Source of the DNA: Acidilobaceae archaeon
GTDB lineage: Archaea; Thermoproteota; Thermoprotei_A; Sulfolobales; Acidilobaceae
Assembly (NCBI GenBank): GCA_027044005.1
Contig: JALUDK010000062.1
Coordinates: 1 to 5,742 of the forward strand
Length of the DNA stretch: 5,742 nucleotides
Direction of reading: 5' to 3'
Shown here: positions 1-5,742 of the stretch, one piece after another
How positions within the stretch are numbered: position 1 is the first letter of the stretch
How the letters are laid out: each line of letters starts with the position of its first letter
Translations under genes and position numbers: made by a program
Notes under the pieces: generated by a model
Told to the model about the DNA's origin: nothing
Database searches by the model: none
Seen by the model: only the letters and a program-made list of their open reading frames with translations

Positions 1-518
1 TGCCTCGCAATCTGCGCTGCAAGTATATTGTGGGGCATGCCTGAGCCGCTGAATATGGGTAGCTTCTGGCCCCTTACCAGGGTGTTCATCCCGTCTATTG
101 CGCTTACTCCTGTCTGTATGAAGTCCTCGGGGTAGCTCCTCTCCGCAGGGTTGAGTGGAGCCCCGTTGACGTCTCTCTCGTCCTCTGCTATGATCTTTGG
201 GCCCCCGTCTATCGGCTCTCCTAGACCGTTGAATATCCTTCCTAGCATGTCCTCGCTTACTGGTATCTCTAGGGGCTTCCCTAGGAACCTTACCCTTGTT
301 CCTGTGGTGGTTATCCCTGTGGTACCCTCGAATACCTGGACTACCGCTACTCCCCTGGCTACGTCTAGCACCCTGCCCCTTCTCTTCTCTCCTGTGGGTA
401 GTTCTACCTCCACTATCTCATCGTAGGCCACGTTGGTTACGCCCTCTACTATGAGGAGGGGTCCCTTGATCTCGGTGATTCTGGAGTACTCCCTTATTCC
501 GGCTATCTCCATACCCAT
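1..518 (-). CDS. atpB: A-type ATP synthase subunit B (partial, C-terminus beyond the left edge)
   Basis: This is the non-catalytic B subunit of the A1 head, which alternates with subunit A in a hexamer and supplies residues at the nucleotide interfaces. The first ~172 codons are visible. The N-terminal beta-barrel begins IREYSRITEIKGPLLIVEGV and is followed by QVFEGTTGI and the hallmark DMLGRIFNGLGEPIDGGP. The nucleotide-fold entry reads IQTGVSAIDGMNTLVRGQKL and then PIFSGSGMPHN, where a degenerate loop replaces the Walker A lysine, as expected for B and not A. The frame is open to the window edge with no disruption. The open frame begins at an ATG at 533, one base after the atpA stop. The ATG at 518 is preferred because a GGGGGTG lies six bases before it. 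The ATG at 512 is also possible. The gene directly follows atpA and is surely co-transcribed with it. Confidence 0.96.
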   Translation of the reverse strand, partial: MGMEIAGIREYSRITEIKGPLLIVEGVTNVAYDEIVEVELPTGEKRRGRVLDVARGVAVVQVFEGTTGITTTGTRVRFLGKPLEIPVSEDMLGRIFNGLGEPIDGGPKIIAEDERDVNGAPLNPAERSYPEDFIQTGVSAIDGMNTLVRGQKLPIFSGSGMPHNILAAQIAR

Positions 519-524
519 CCCATG

Positions 525-531
525 CACCCCC
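525..531 (-). promoter_or_regulatory. Shine-Dalgarno site of atpB
   Basis: GGGGGTG on the minus strand lies six bases before the ATG at 518. It differs by one base from the GGAGGTG complementary to the archaeal 16S rRNA 3' end. It lies inside the open frame if the ATG at 533 is used, so it argues for the inner start. Confidence 0.55.
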
Positions 532-534
532 ATT

Positions 535-2331
535 TTACCCGAGCCTTGCCTCTAGGGATTCTAGGGCTTTAAGGACCCTGTTCCTCAGCTCCTCTATCTT
601 CTCCAGCTCGTCATTCTTTATACTGAACTTGGCTTTGACCATCTCTACGTACAGCCTCCCTATGGCGTCCCTTATCTGCGCCACTGTTGCACCATGCTCG
701 ACTAGCTGTGCCGCCTTCCTGTGGAAGTCTAGTATCATCTTGAGCAGTTTGAACTGCTTCTCTGGCGTGGTGAACGCGTCGATCGGGTCGAACGCGTTCT
801 GTTTTAGGAATCCGTCCTTGAGTAGTCTTGCGGTTTCAAGGACCAGCTTGTCCTTCTCGTCTAGGCTCTCTGTTCCCACTAGCCTGACTATCTCCTGTAG
901 CTCATCCTCCCTGAGGAGTATCTCCATGGCCTCGTCTCTGTACTCTTTCCACCTCTTGTCGACATTCTTGTGCCACCACTCCGCTACCAGGTCTGTGTAG
1001 GCGCTGTAGCTTAGTAGCCAGTTGATCGCGGGGTAGTGCCTGCTGTAGGCTAGCTTAGTGTCCAGGGCCCAGAATACTCTTATGAACCTCTTGGTGTGGC
1101 TCGTCACCGGCTCGGTGAAGTCTCCTCCCGGCGGGCTTACCGCGCCAACGATCGTGACGCTGCCCATCCTCTCGGGGGAACCTAGGGCCTCTACCCTGCC
1201 AGCCCTCTCGTAGAACTCCGCCAGCCTTGATGCTAGGTAGCTTGGGTATCCCTCCTCAGCCGGCATCTCCTCGAGCCTGCCGGCTATCTCCCTGAGGGCC
1301 TCCGCCCACCTGCTTGTGGAGTCTGCTACTAGGAGGACATCGTAACCCATGTCCCTGTAGTACTCTGCCAGGGTTACCCCCACGTATATGCTGGCCTCCC
1401 TAGCGGCTACGGGCATGTTACTGGTGTTCGCTATTAGTATGGTCCTCTCCATCAGCGGCTTGCCCGTCCATGGGTCCTTGTACTTGGGGAACCTTTCTAG
1501 GACCTCGGTCATCTCGTTTCCTCTCTCGCCGCAGCCTATGTAGACTACTACCCTAGCGGAGCTCCACTGCGCTAGGCTGTGTAGGGTGACTGTCTTGCCT
1601 GTGCCGAAGCCGCCGGGCACGGCCCCGGTTCCTCCCCTGGCCATTGGGAAGAGCGTGTCTATTATCCTGGTCCCGGTTATCAGAGGCTCGGTGGGGTCTA
1701 GCTTGGCCTTGAAAGGCCTGGGTATCCTTACTGGCCACCTCTGAGACATCCTAATGTCGACTGTCTTACCATTTACCCTAACCTGGGCTATCACATCGTC
1801 TATAGTGTAGTCTCCCTCGACTGCTAGCCAGGTTAGGGTGCCCCTGACGCCGGGTGGCACCATTACCTTGTGGGTAATTAGACTAGTCTCCTCTACGGTG
1901 CCCAGTACATCGCCCCCCTCAACCTTGCTACCAAGCTCCGCCTGAGGGTTGAAATGCCACTTCTTGTCCCTAGGCAGAGGGGGCACGTCCACTCCTCTCT
2001 CTATGAACATTCTCCTGTGGGGCATGTCCTTTGCTATTGTCTCCGCTATAAGGGGGAGGGGCCTCTGCACCCCGTCATAGATCGTGCCCAGGAGGCCTGG
2101 GCCCAGCTCGACGCTCAGTGGGGCTCCGGTTCCCTCCACTACCTCCCCGGGCTTCAAGCCGGTGGTTGACTCGTATACCTGTATGTAGGCCTTGTCTCCC
2201 CGGATCCTCGTTATCTCCCCTATCAGCCTATCCTCTCCCACCCTAACCATCTCGAACATTTGCGCCCCTTGCATGTTCTCTGCTATTATTAGTGGTCCGG
2301 AGATCCTCACGATCCTACCCTTAACCGGCAA
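535..2331 (-). CDS. atpA: A-type ATP synthase catalytic subunit A
   Basis: This is the catalytic A subunit of the A1 head, which makes or hydrolyses ATP as the central stalk rotates. Using the TTG start it has 598 residues, normal for the family. Numbered from that start, an N-terminal beta-barrel (VKGRIVRISGPLII) leads into the A-specific bulge domain at about 100-180. The nucleotide fold has a P-loop GGFGTGKT at 240-247, GERGNE at 268-273 with the catalytic glutamate at about 269, VADSTSRWAEALRE at about 335-348, and SPPGGDFTEP at 399-408. A helical C-terminal domain fills the rest. The frame extends upstream to a GTG at 2364, but that start has no ribosome-binding site. The TTG has GAGGGG six bases upstream and gives the usual family N-terminus. 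No intein interrupts the P-loop, a known insertion site in archaeal atpA. The stop lies next to atpB. Confidence 0.97.
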   Translation of the reverse strand: MPVKGRIVRISGPLIIAENMQGAQMFEMVRVGEDRLIGEITRIRGDKAYIQVYESTTGLKPGEVVEGTGAPLSVELGPGLLGTIYDGVQRPLPLIAETIAKDMPHRRMFIERGVDVPPLPRDKKWHFNPQAELGSKVEGGDVLGTVEETSLITHKVMVPPGVRGTLTWLAVEGDYTIDDVIAQVRVNGKTVDIRMSQRWPVRIPRPFKAKLDPTEPLITGTRIIDTLFPMARGGTGAVPGGFGTGKTVTLHSLAQWSSARVVVYIGCGERGNEMTEVLERFPKYKDPWTGKPLMERTILIANTSNMPVAAREASIYVGVTLAEYYRDMGYDVLLVADSTSRWAEALREIAGRLEEMPAEEGYPSYLASRLAEFYERAGRVEALGSPERMGSVTIVGAVSPPGGDFTEPVTSHTKRFIRVFWALDTKLAYSRHYPAINWLLSYSAYTDLVAEWWHKNVDKRWKEYRDEAMEILLREDELQEIVRLVGTESLDEKDKLVLETARLLKDGFLKQNAFDPIDAFTTPEKQFKLLKMILDFHRKAAQLVEHGATVAQIRDAIGRLYVEMVKAKFSIKNDELEKIEELRNRVLKALESLEARLG

Positions 2332-2337
2332 ACCTAA

Positions 2338-2343
2338 CCCCTC
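2338..2343 (-). promoter_or_regulatory. Shine-Dalgarno site of atpA, deciding the TTG start
   Basis: GAGGGG on the minus strand sits six bases before the TTG at 2331. The upstream GTG codons at 2364 and 2355 have no comparable site. The match and spacing are what favour the shorter protein. Confidence 0.65.
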
Positions 2344-2380
2344 TTGGCCATCCACTATGAACACGGCCCTAAGTCTTGAC

Positions 2381-2386
2381 TTTAAA
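2381..2386 (-). promoter_or_regulatory. Candidate TATA box for an internal promoter before atpA
   Basis: The ~95 bases between the atpE stop and the atpA TTG are the only non-coding gap in this gene block. They contain TTTAAA, preceded on the minus strand by GCTAGA. A start about 26 bases downstream of the box would fall near 2357. That gives a short leader of roughly 25 bases containing the GAGGGG site, and it would exclude the GTG at 2364 from the message. The element is short and could occur by chance. The function is inferred from position and spacing only. Confidence 0.35.
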
Positions 2387-2426
2387 TCTAGCTACACTAG
2401 GAGGGGCTGGGCAGGATGAATGGGGA

Positions 2427-3035
2427 CTAGGCCTCGCCGAAGAGGGCACGGGACGCGGCTAGCCTCAGCTTGGCCTCGTTCAGGCTGAGTATGAGGTCTA
2501 GGCTGTAGTCTATCCTTATACTCCCGTCCTCCGACTCGGCTATTGCCCCTCCCTTTATCGGGGCTTGTTCTGGCGATAGCACTATATTCCCGGTGGGCAG
2601 GGTCTGGAGTATGCCCCTTGCCATCTCCAGGTCGTCTCTGGCCACCTTAACTATGACACGGTCATACTTTTTGGCCTCATCCGCTATCTTCTCTAGCACC
2701 CTCCGCATGAACATGGTGTACCACTCCTCGTTTTTACTCGCAATTATGGCCTCTACCGCCCTCGATATAGCCTCGTCTATGTACTTGCTCTTGACCTCGG
2801 CCACCCTGTTCCTTAGCTCCAGCTCCAGTGAGGATCTTTTACTCATGAGCGCTTCTACTAGCCTCTGATACTCATCGTCTATTTTTCTGAGTGCATCCGC
2901 TAGGGCCTTCTTGTATGCATCCTCTATGATCTTCAGTGCTGCCTGGTATGACTCGTCTATAACGGACTCCGCATTCTTAGCCTCACGCTCGACTATTGTC
3001 TTGGCAAGCGCCTCCGGGTCACCGTAGATCCTCAT
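2427..3035 (-). CDS. atpE: A-type ATP synthase peripheral-stalk subunit E
   Basis: Subunit E pairs with subunit H (G) to form the peripheral stalk that holds the A1 head still against rotation. From the ATG at 3035 it has 202 residues, close to the family norm. Residues ~5-105 are a charged heptad-like helix rich in Glu, Lys, Ala and Ile (VEREAKNAESVIDESY and onward), the expected coiled coil. The C-terminal globular part carries the family signature IKGGAIAESEDGSIRID at about 160-176 and ends near RALFGEA. The frame also has an ATG at 3056, two bases after the atpF stop codon begins to close, which would add seven residues (MRGRVYE). The inner ATG is preferred because GGGAGG lies nine bases before it and MRIYGDPEALA matches typical N-termini. 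The gene is translated just behind atpF, so the two may be translationally coupled. Confidence 0.93.
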   Translation of the reverse strand: MRIYGDPEALAKTIVEREAKNAESVIDESYQAALKIIEDAYKKALADALRKIDDEYQRLVEALMSKRSSLELELRNRVAEVKSKYIDEAISRAVEAIIASKNEEWYTMFMRRVLEKIADEAKKYDRVIVKVARDDLEMARGILQTLPTGNIVLSPEQAPIKGGAIAESEDGSIRIDYSLDLILSLNEAKLRLAASRALFGEA

Positions 3036-3044
3036 CTCGTATAC

Positions 3045-3050
3045 CCTCCC
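3045..3050 (-). promoter_or_regulatory. Shine-Dalgarno site of atpE
   Basis: GGGAGG, within the longer purine run GGGGGAGGG on the minus strand, ends nine bases before the ATG at 3035. It lies just downstream of the alternative ATG at 3056, so it can only serve the inner start. Confidence 0.55.
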
Positions 3051-3057
3051 CCGCATG

Positions 3058-3360
3058 TTACCCGAGTCCTAGGGCCTTTGCCAGTAGCTTATCAACATTT
3101 ATGGGCTCAGCCGTGGCCCAGCGGGTGGGTAGGATTAGTACTGGCTTCTCCACATCCTTTATCCCATTCCTGAATGCCTCCTCATCCTCGATCATATGCT
3201 TGAGCACTATTACAAGCCCTATATCATCCCTTCTAGATGCCTCTATTACTTTCCTCACCGCATCGTCTTGGCTGTAGGCCTCTATAGTTACGAGACCAGC
3301 ACTCCTGAAGAGGGGGTTATTGTACTTATCACCGACAACTGCGACCTTGTACTCGCCCAA
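3058..3360 (-). CDS. atpF: A-type ATP synthase central-stalk subunit F
   Basis: Subunit F binds subunit D in the rotating central stalk and is thought to influence the direction and coupling of catalysis. The protein is 100 residues, the usual size for the family. It opens with beta-strand YKVAVVGDKYN, where the family typically has a KIAVIGD-type strand, followed by LFRSAGLVTIEAYS. A second strand, IGLVIVLKHMIEDEEAF, and a third, PVLILPTRW, complete the alternating strand-helix order of its CheY-like fold. No membrane segment is present. The start is TTG at 3360. An in-frame TGA lies just upstream, so no longer version exists, and GGAGGG sits eight bases before the TTG. It is the first gene of the minus-strand F-E-A-B block, and its stop is next to the atpE start. 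Identity rests on fold-level motifs plus strong gene order. Confidence 0.92.
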   Translation of the reverse strand: MGEYKVAVVGDKYNNPLFRSAGLVTIEAYSQDDAVRKVIEASRRDDIGLVIVLKHMIEDEEAFRNGIKDVEKPVLILPTRWATAEPINVDKLLAKALGLG

Positions 3361-3376
3361 CCCTCAATCCCTCCAT
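3329..3376 (-). other. Possible 15-codon upstream ORF overlapping the atpF start
   Basis: An ATG at 3376 on the minus strand has a full AGGAGG at 3383-3388, six bases upstream. It opens a frame of 15 codons (MEGLRVGRVQGRSCR) ending at TGA 3331-3329, inside atpF but in a different frame. The ribosome-binding site is the strongest in the window by match and spacing, yet atpF itself begins at the TTG at 3360. The small frame could be a coupling or leader peptide that loads ribosomes for the weak TTG start. It could also be fortuitous, or absent from the message if transcription begins near 3374. The peptide has no recognisable similarity. Confidence 0.3.
3369..3374 (-). promoter_or_regulatory. 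Shine-Dalgarno site of atpF
   Basis: GGAGGG on the minus strand lies eight bases before the TTG at 3360, the first start codon after an in-frame stop. It lies inside the small ORF that begins at 3376, so the two translation signals overlap. Confidence 0.6.
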
Positions 3377-3396
3377 GTGAAGCCTCCTGGAGAAGT

Positions 3397-3404
3397 ACTT
3401 ATCA
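3397..3404 (-). promoter_or_regulatory. Weak candidate TATA element for the atpF-E-A-B block
   Basis: TGATAAGT on the minus strand lies about 40 bases upstream of atpF and would place transcription start near 3374, just at the GGAGGG site. The match to a TATA box is poor. The alternative is the near-symmetric TTTAATAA at 3427-3434 read as TTATTAAA on this strand, which would start the message near 3404 and include the AGGAGG at 3383-3388. Confidence 0.22.
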
Positions 3405-3426
3405 TTGATCCCCGGGCCTGCCATGC

Positions 3427-3434
3427 TTTAATAA
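3427..3434 (+). promoter_or_regulatory. TATA box of atpI, possibly shared with atpF
   Basis: TTTAATAA is the best TATA-like octamer in the divergent region. About 26 bases downstream falls near 3456, which lies after the GTG at 3441 and before the TTG at 3495. This supports the shorter atpI product. Its inverse complement, TTATTAAA, is also TATA-like, so the same element could direct transcription leftward into atpF. No B-recognition element is obvious on the plus side. Confidence 0.45.
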
Positions 3435-3479
3435 CTCGACGTGGAGCCATGTGCCAGGTGGGTGTACGATAGCAAGGGC

Positions 3480-3485
3480 GAGGTG
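3480..3485 (+). promoter_or_regulatory. Shine-Dalgarno site of atpI, deciding the TTG start
   Basis: GAGGTG lies nine bases before the TTG at 3495. The GTG at 3441 and the GTG at 3462 have no purine-rich site at a suitable distance upstream. Confidence 0.5.
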
Positions 3486-3494
3486 CTGGGGGAG

Positions 3495-5555
3495 TTGCTG
3501 ATATCCAGCAGGGTTGAGGAGGTCGTTGTGACGCTAGTTGACGAGCACTACGATAAGGCGATCGCTAGGTTAGCTATGGAGGGCATATTCCACATAGACT
3601 CGCCCCCCAGCGGGTTTAAGGGGAGTATTGATAGGGAGCACGTTAGGACCCTATCCCTGGCGTCGGAGTACACATCCAAGCTGGAATCCTTCTTCAAGGC
3701 GCTCGGCCTTGAGCCGGAAACCGTTGAGGGTGTCACCATACAGGTGTCAAGGTGGGTCGACGGCTTCAACAAGGTGGTAGAGGAGTATAAGGACCTCCAC
3801 GAGGAGTATGAGAGGGGCATCTCTAGGCTGCTCCAGATAGAGACACAGCTTAGCGAGCTCCAGGCGTTGAGGGCTGTACTCTCCCAGGTCAAGCATATAG
3901 ATGTCGATGTAAGGGCTGCCATTGACGCTACGCGCCTCAGCTTCACGGCAGGATTCGTTGACGCCGAGGCAGAGGAGAGGCTTGAGGACTATGCTAAGAA
4001 GTATAATGTTGTAATAGCATTTGAGAAGATTGACGAGGAGAAGGGGTTAGTGGCCGTCGCCGGGGATTACCCCTCAGTTAGGGCAGTAACCTCACAACTG
4101 ACTAGGTACAAGTGGAGCCCACTCTCGATCCCAACAAACCTGCCAGGGTCCCCTGCCAAAGCTTTTGAAGCTGTAAGCAGGGAGATACAGAGGCTCATTG
4201 GAGAGGCCGATAATATACGGTCTAGGCTAAGTAGGAGTGAGATGATCTCGCAGCTTAAGGAGTATTATACTAAGGTCCTAGCATTCAGGGAGATATTCAA
4301 ATTCCTAGTGAATACAGTGAGGACCAGGACCACTAGGACATTTAGGGGCTTCGTTGATGTAGCTGACAGGAGCCGGCTGGAGAGAGTCCTCAAGGAGGCT
4401 ACCGGCGGGGCGTTCATAATGGCCAGCCTAGGCGTTAAGAGGGCCTCTGGCAAGACGCCTACAAAGGTCAGGCTGCCAGGCCCTCTCAGGGTGTTCCACA
4501 ACATTGTTAGGATGTACGGTGAGCCCGATCCAGACGAGATCGTGCCTACACTATTCCTGGCTATAACGCTACCCCTAACCTTCGCCCTCATGTTCCCGGA
4601 TGCTGGCCATGGCCTCCTAGTCCTCCTATTCGGACTCCTATACGTGATGCCCAGGAACAGGGATTGGGGCACGGTCATCGCTATACTAGGCGCCTCCAGC
4701 ATCATATCAGGCCTCCTAGCGGGAGAAGTGTTCGGCCCTCTAGTCTCTAAGGCAATCGGCATACACAAGTTCTGGGAGAGCCTGGGCTTTGAGACCCCGC
4801 CCCTGGCCCCACCCACTCTAGCCTCCGAACTCTACCCGCCAGGGCCTGAGAGGGTGGAGCTATCCGTTACCCTGCTCTACAAGTCTATATCGATAGCCCT
4901 GTGGATAGGAGGCTTCATGCTGACTCTAGGCGCCCTACTGGGGGTTGTAGACGCCCTCCTTAAGGGTGACAAGATGGGGGCCATCCTGATAAAGGCGCCT
5001 AAGCTACTCTTCTTCGCTGCCGTGACTAGCCCGTTCCTAGTCTACTTTAACATAAGTGAGTCGGGGGCCGTGCTTAGGAGTGCCCTGCTGGAGGGCAATC
5101 TGGGGAACCCTGTGGCCGCATTCCTGTACTATGGTGCCATAGCCGGCCTGCTCTGGCTTTTCATAGGCAACATCGTAGAGTCAGTCATGCATAAGGAGTC
5201 CCCGCTGGCTGGCCTAGGCCACGGCTTCCTTGAGGTATATGAGAGCATCTTGATGGCTGTAGGCAACATACCCAGCTTCCTTAGGATCATGGCTCTGAGC
5301 CTAGCGCACGCCAGCCTTATGCTAGGCTTTACCGAACTCTACTATGTAGTTGCCGGTGGCGGTGTCTTGGGCTTGCTGGTTGGCGTGTTGATCTACCTGC
5401 TTGGCAACCTGCTAGCGGCTGGCCTCGAGGGTATACTGGCCTACGCGCACAGTATAAGGCTGCACTTCTACGAGTGGTTTAGCAAGTTCTACAGTGGTAC
5501 CGGCGTCCCCTTCCAGCCTATATCGCTACCTGGTGTCAGGATTGTGGTCGCCTAG
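3495..5555 (+). CDS. atpI: A-type ATP synthase membrane subunit I (a-subunit equivalent)
   Basis: Subunit I is the stator membrane protein that forms the two ion half-channels beside the proteolipid ring and anchors the peripheral stalks. It has 686 residues from the TTG start, within the family's range. The N-terminal cytoplasmic half (~1-345) begins MLISSRVEEVVVTLVDEHYD and holds two coiled-coil stretches (about 91-132 and 222-267) that form the hairpin arm. The C-terminal half has about eight hydrophobic helices: the first pair around FALMFPDAGHGLLVLL (~362-377), then helices to ~650. The essential channel arginine is in PSFLRIMALSLAHASL, at about residue 596. The family C-terminal signature RLHFYEWFSKFYSGTG is at ~655-670. 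An upstream GTG at 3441 would add 18 residues (MEPCARWVY and onward). It is disfavoured because it lacks a ribosome-binding site, lies before the predicted transcription start, and precedes the usual family N-terminus. atpI is transcribed away from atpF. Confidence 0.95.
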   Translation: MLISSRVEEVVVTLVDEHYDKAIARLAMEGIFHIDSPPSGFKGSIDREHVRTLSLASEYTSKLESFFKALGLEPETVEGVTIQVSRWVDGFNKVVEEYKDLHEEYERGISRLLQIETQLSELQALRAVLSQVKHIDVDVRAAIDATRLSFTAGFVDAEAEERLEDYAKKYNVVIAFEKIDEEKGLVAVAGDYPSVRAVTSQLTRYKWSPLSIPTNLPGSPAKAFEAVSREIQRLIGEADNIRSRLSRSEMISQLKEYYTKVLAFREIFKFLVNTVRTRTTRTFRGFVDVADRSRLERVLKEATGGAFIMASLGVKRASGKTPTKVRLPGPLRVFHNIVRMYGEPDPDEIVPTLFLAITLPLTFALMFPDAGHGLLVLLFGLLYVMPRNRDWGTVIAILGASSIISGLLAGEVFGPLVSKAIGIHKFWESLGFETPPLAPPTLASELYPPGPERVELSVTLLYKSISIALWIGGFMLTLGALLGVVDALLKGDKMGAILIKAPKLLFFAAVTSPFLVYFNISESGAVLRSALLEGNLGNPVAAFLYYGAIAGLLWLFIGNIVESVMHKESPLAGLGHGFLEVYESILMAVGNIPSFLRIMALSLAHASLMLGFTELYYVVAGGGVLGLLVGVLIYLLGNLLAAGLEGILAYAHSIRLHFYEWFSKFYSGTGVPFQPISLPGVRIVVA

Positions 5556-5742
5556 ATCCATATGAACGCTCCTTTCAGGTAATCCAGATACTCCTCCCCC
5601 CTCATTGCATGGTCAGGTGAGGCTCCTCTTAGCGAGCCGAGTATCCTATATCCACTGTTAACCGCTAGGGCGGACCTCGAAACTATCTTTAGGAAGTTCT
5701 CCTTCGTAAGGAAGTAGCTACAGCTGCTGAGGTATGCTATCG
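5552..5742 (-). CDS. Class I SAM-dependent rRNA methyltransferase, RlmI-like (partial, C-terminal end)
   Basis: The last 62 codons of a minus-strand gene enter from the right edge and end at TAG 5554-5552. The fragment reads IAYLSSCSYFLTKENFLKIV, then a middle part with ALAVNSGYRILGSLRGASPD, and ends EEYLDYLKGAFIWI. In RlmI-type PUA-methyltransferases (23S rRNA cytosine-5 methylation) the C-terminus has a strand ending in SCS, where the catalytic cysteine lies, then HH-type residues, a helix with E/D-x-F-L, a basic strand, DHP, and a final E-YLK strand. The fragment shows SCS, ENFL, PDHA and EYLDYLK in that order. DHA replaces DHP. The PUA domain and SAM-binding motifs are outside the window, so the substrate is not settled. 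It converges on atpI, and the two stop codons share three bases. Confidence 0.72.
   Translation of the reverse strand, partial: IAYLSSCSYFLTKENFLKIVSRSALAVNSGYRILGSLRGASPDHAMRGEEYLDYLKGAFIWI

Noticed and set aside
629..1000. A 123-codon plus-strand open frame opposite the 3' part of atpA
   Set aside because: It is a serine-rich antisense shadow without motifs, and atpA is clearly coding across the whole stretch.
1585..1620. An intein in the atpA P-loop
   Set aside because: Archaeal atpA often carries an intein here, but the coding sequence runs uninterrupted through GGFGTGKT and the protein is of normal length.
1553..2169. Short frames on both strands within atpA (1553-1738 minus, 1954-2169 plus)
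   Set aside because: They are alternative-frame readings of the conserved atpA nucleotide fold and bulge domain.
2593..3277. Plus-strand frames opposite atpE and atpF (2593-2868 and 2996-3277)
   Set aside because: They are antisense to genes supported by family signatures and tight operon spacing, and their serine-rich composition is typical of shadows.
3322..3404. A direct repeat GTACTTATCA at 3322-3331 and 3395-3404
   Set aside because: Only ten bases match, one copy encodes part of subunit F, and there are no further copies or flanking similarity, so chance is the simplest reading.
3548..3946. A 132-codon minus-strand open frame inside the N-terminal half of atpI
   Set aside because: It is a Ser/Leu-rich antisense shadow of the coiled-coil coding region with no recognisable domain.
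4265..4816. A 183-codon open frame on the minus strand inside atpI
   Set aside because: It lies antisense to a well-supported gene, its composition follows from the atpI codons, and it shows no family motif or convincing start signal.
5556..5742. A non-coding tail or terminator region after atpI
   Set aside because: The minus strand is open across the whole stretch and its translation matches the C-terminus of an RlmI-like methyltransferase, so this is coding.

Overview
The window carries part of the archaeal A-type (A1AO) ATP synthase locus. It most likely comes from a hyperthermophilic crenarchaeon, probably in the Desulfurococcales. The protein families are the archaeal/vacuolar type, not bacterial F-type. 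Several genes start with TTG or GTG, arginine is written mostly as AGG, ATA and CTA codons are common, and promoter candidates are TATA-like. The genus cannot be fixed from this sequence alone.

Layout. Positions 1-3360 hold four co-directional minus-strand genes, transcribed from right to left: atpF (central-stalk subunit F), atpE (peripheral-stalk subunit E), atpA (catalytic subunit A) and atpB (subunit B, running off the left edge after about 172 codons). atpF to atpE and atpA to atpB are packed stop-to-start. About 95 bases separate atpE from atpA, and they hold a TATA-like element. Positions 3361-3494 are a divergent control region. From 3495 to 5555 on the plus strand lies atpI, the large membrane subunit that carries the proton-channel arginine. 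At the right edge, 5552-5742 is the C-terminal end of a convergent minus-strand gene that looks like an RlmI-type class I rRNA methyltransferase. Its stop codon interlocks with the atpI stop in a single CTAG.

How the genes work together. A and B form the alternating catalytic head, F is part of the rotating central stalk, E is half of the peripheral stator stalk, and I anchors the stator and forms the ion half-channels against the proteolipid ring. The C, D, H/G and K (proteolipid) subunits are not in the window. No stretch over 300 bases lacks a gene.

There is no mobile element, CRISPR array, RNA gene or clearly novel system here. Points worth a second look are a small overlapping reading frame with a strong ribosome-binding site at the atpF start, a P-loop variant in subunit A, the separation of atpI from the F-E-A-B block by a divergent promoter region, frequent CTAG, and start codons that sit inside the longest open frames.
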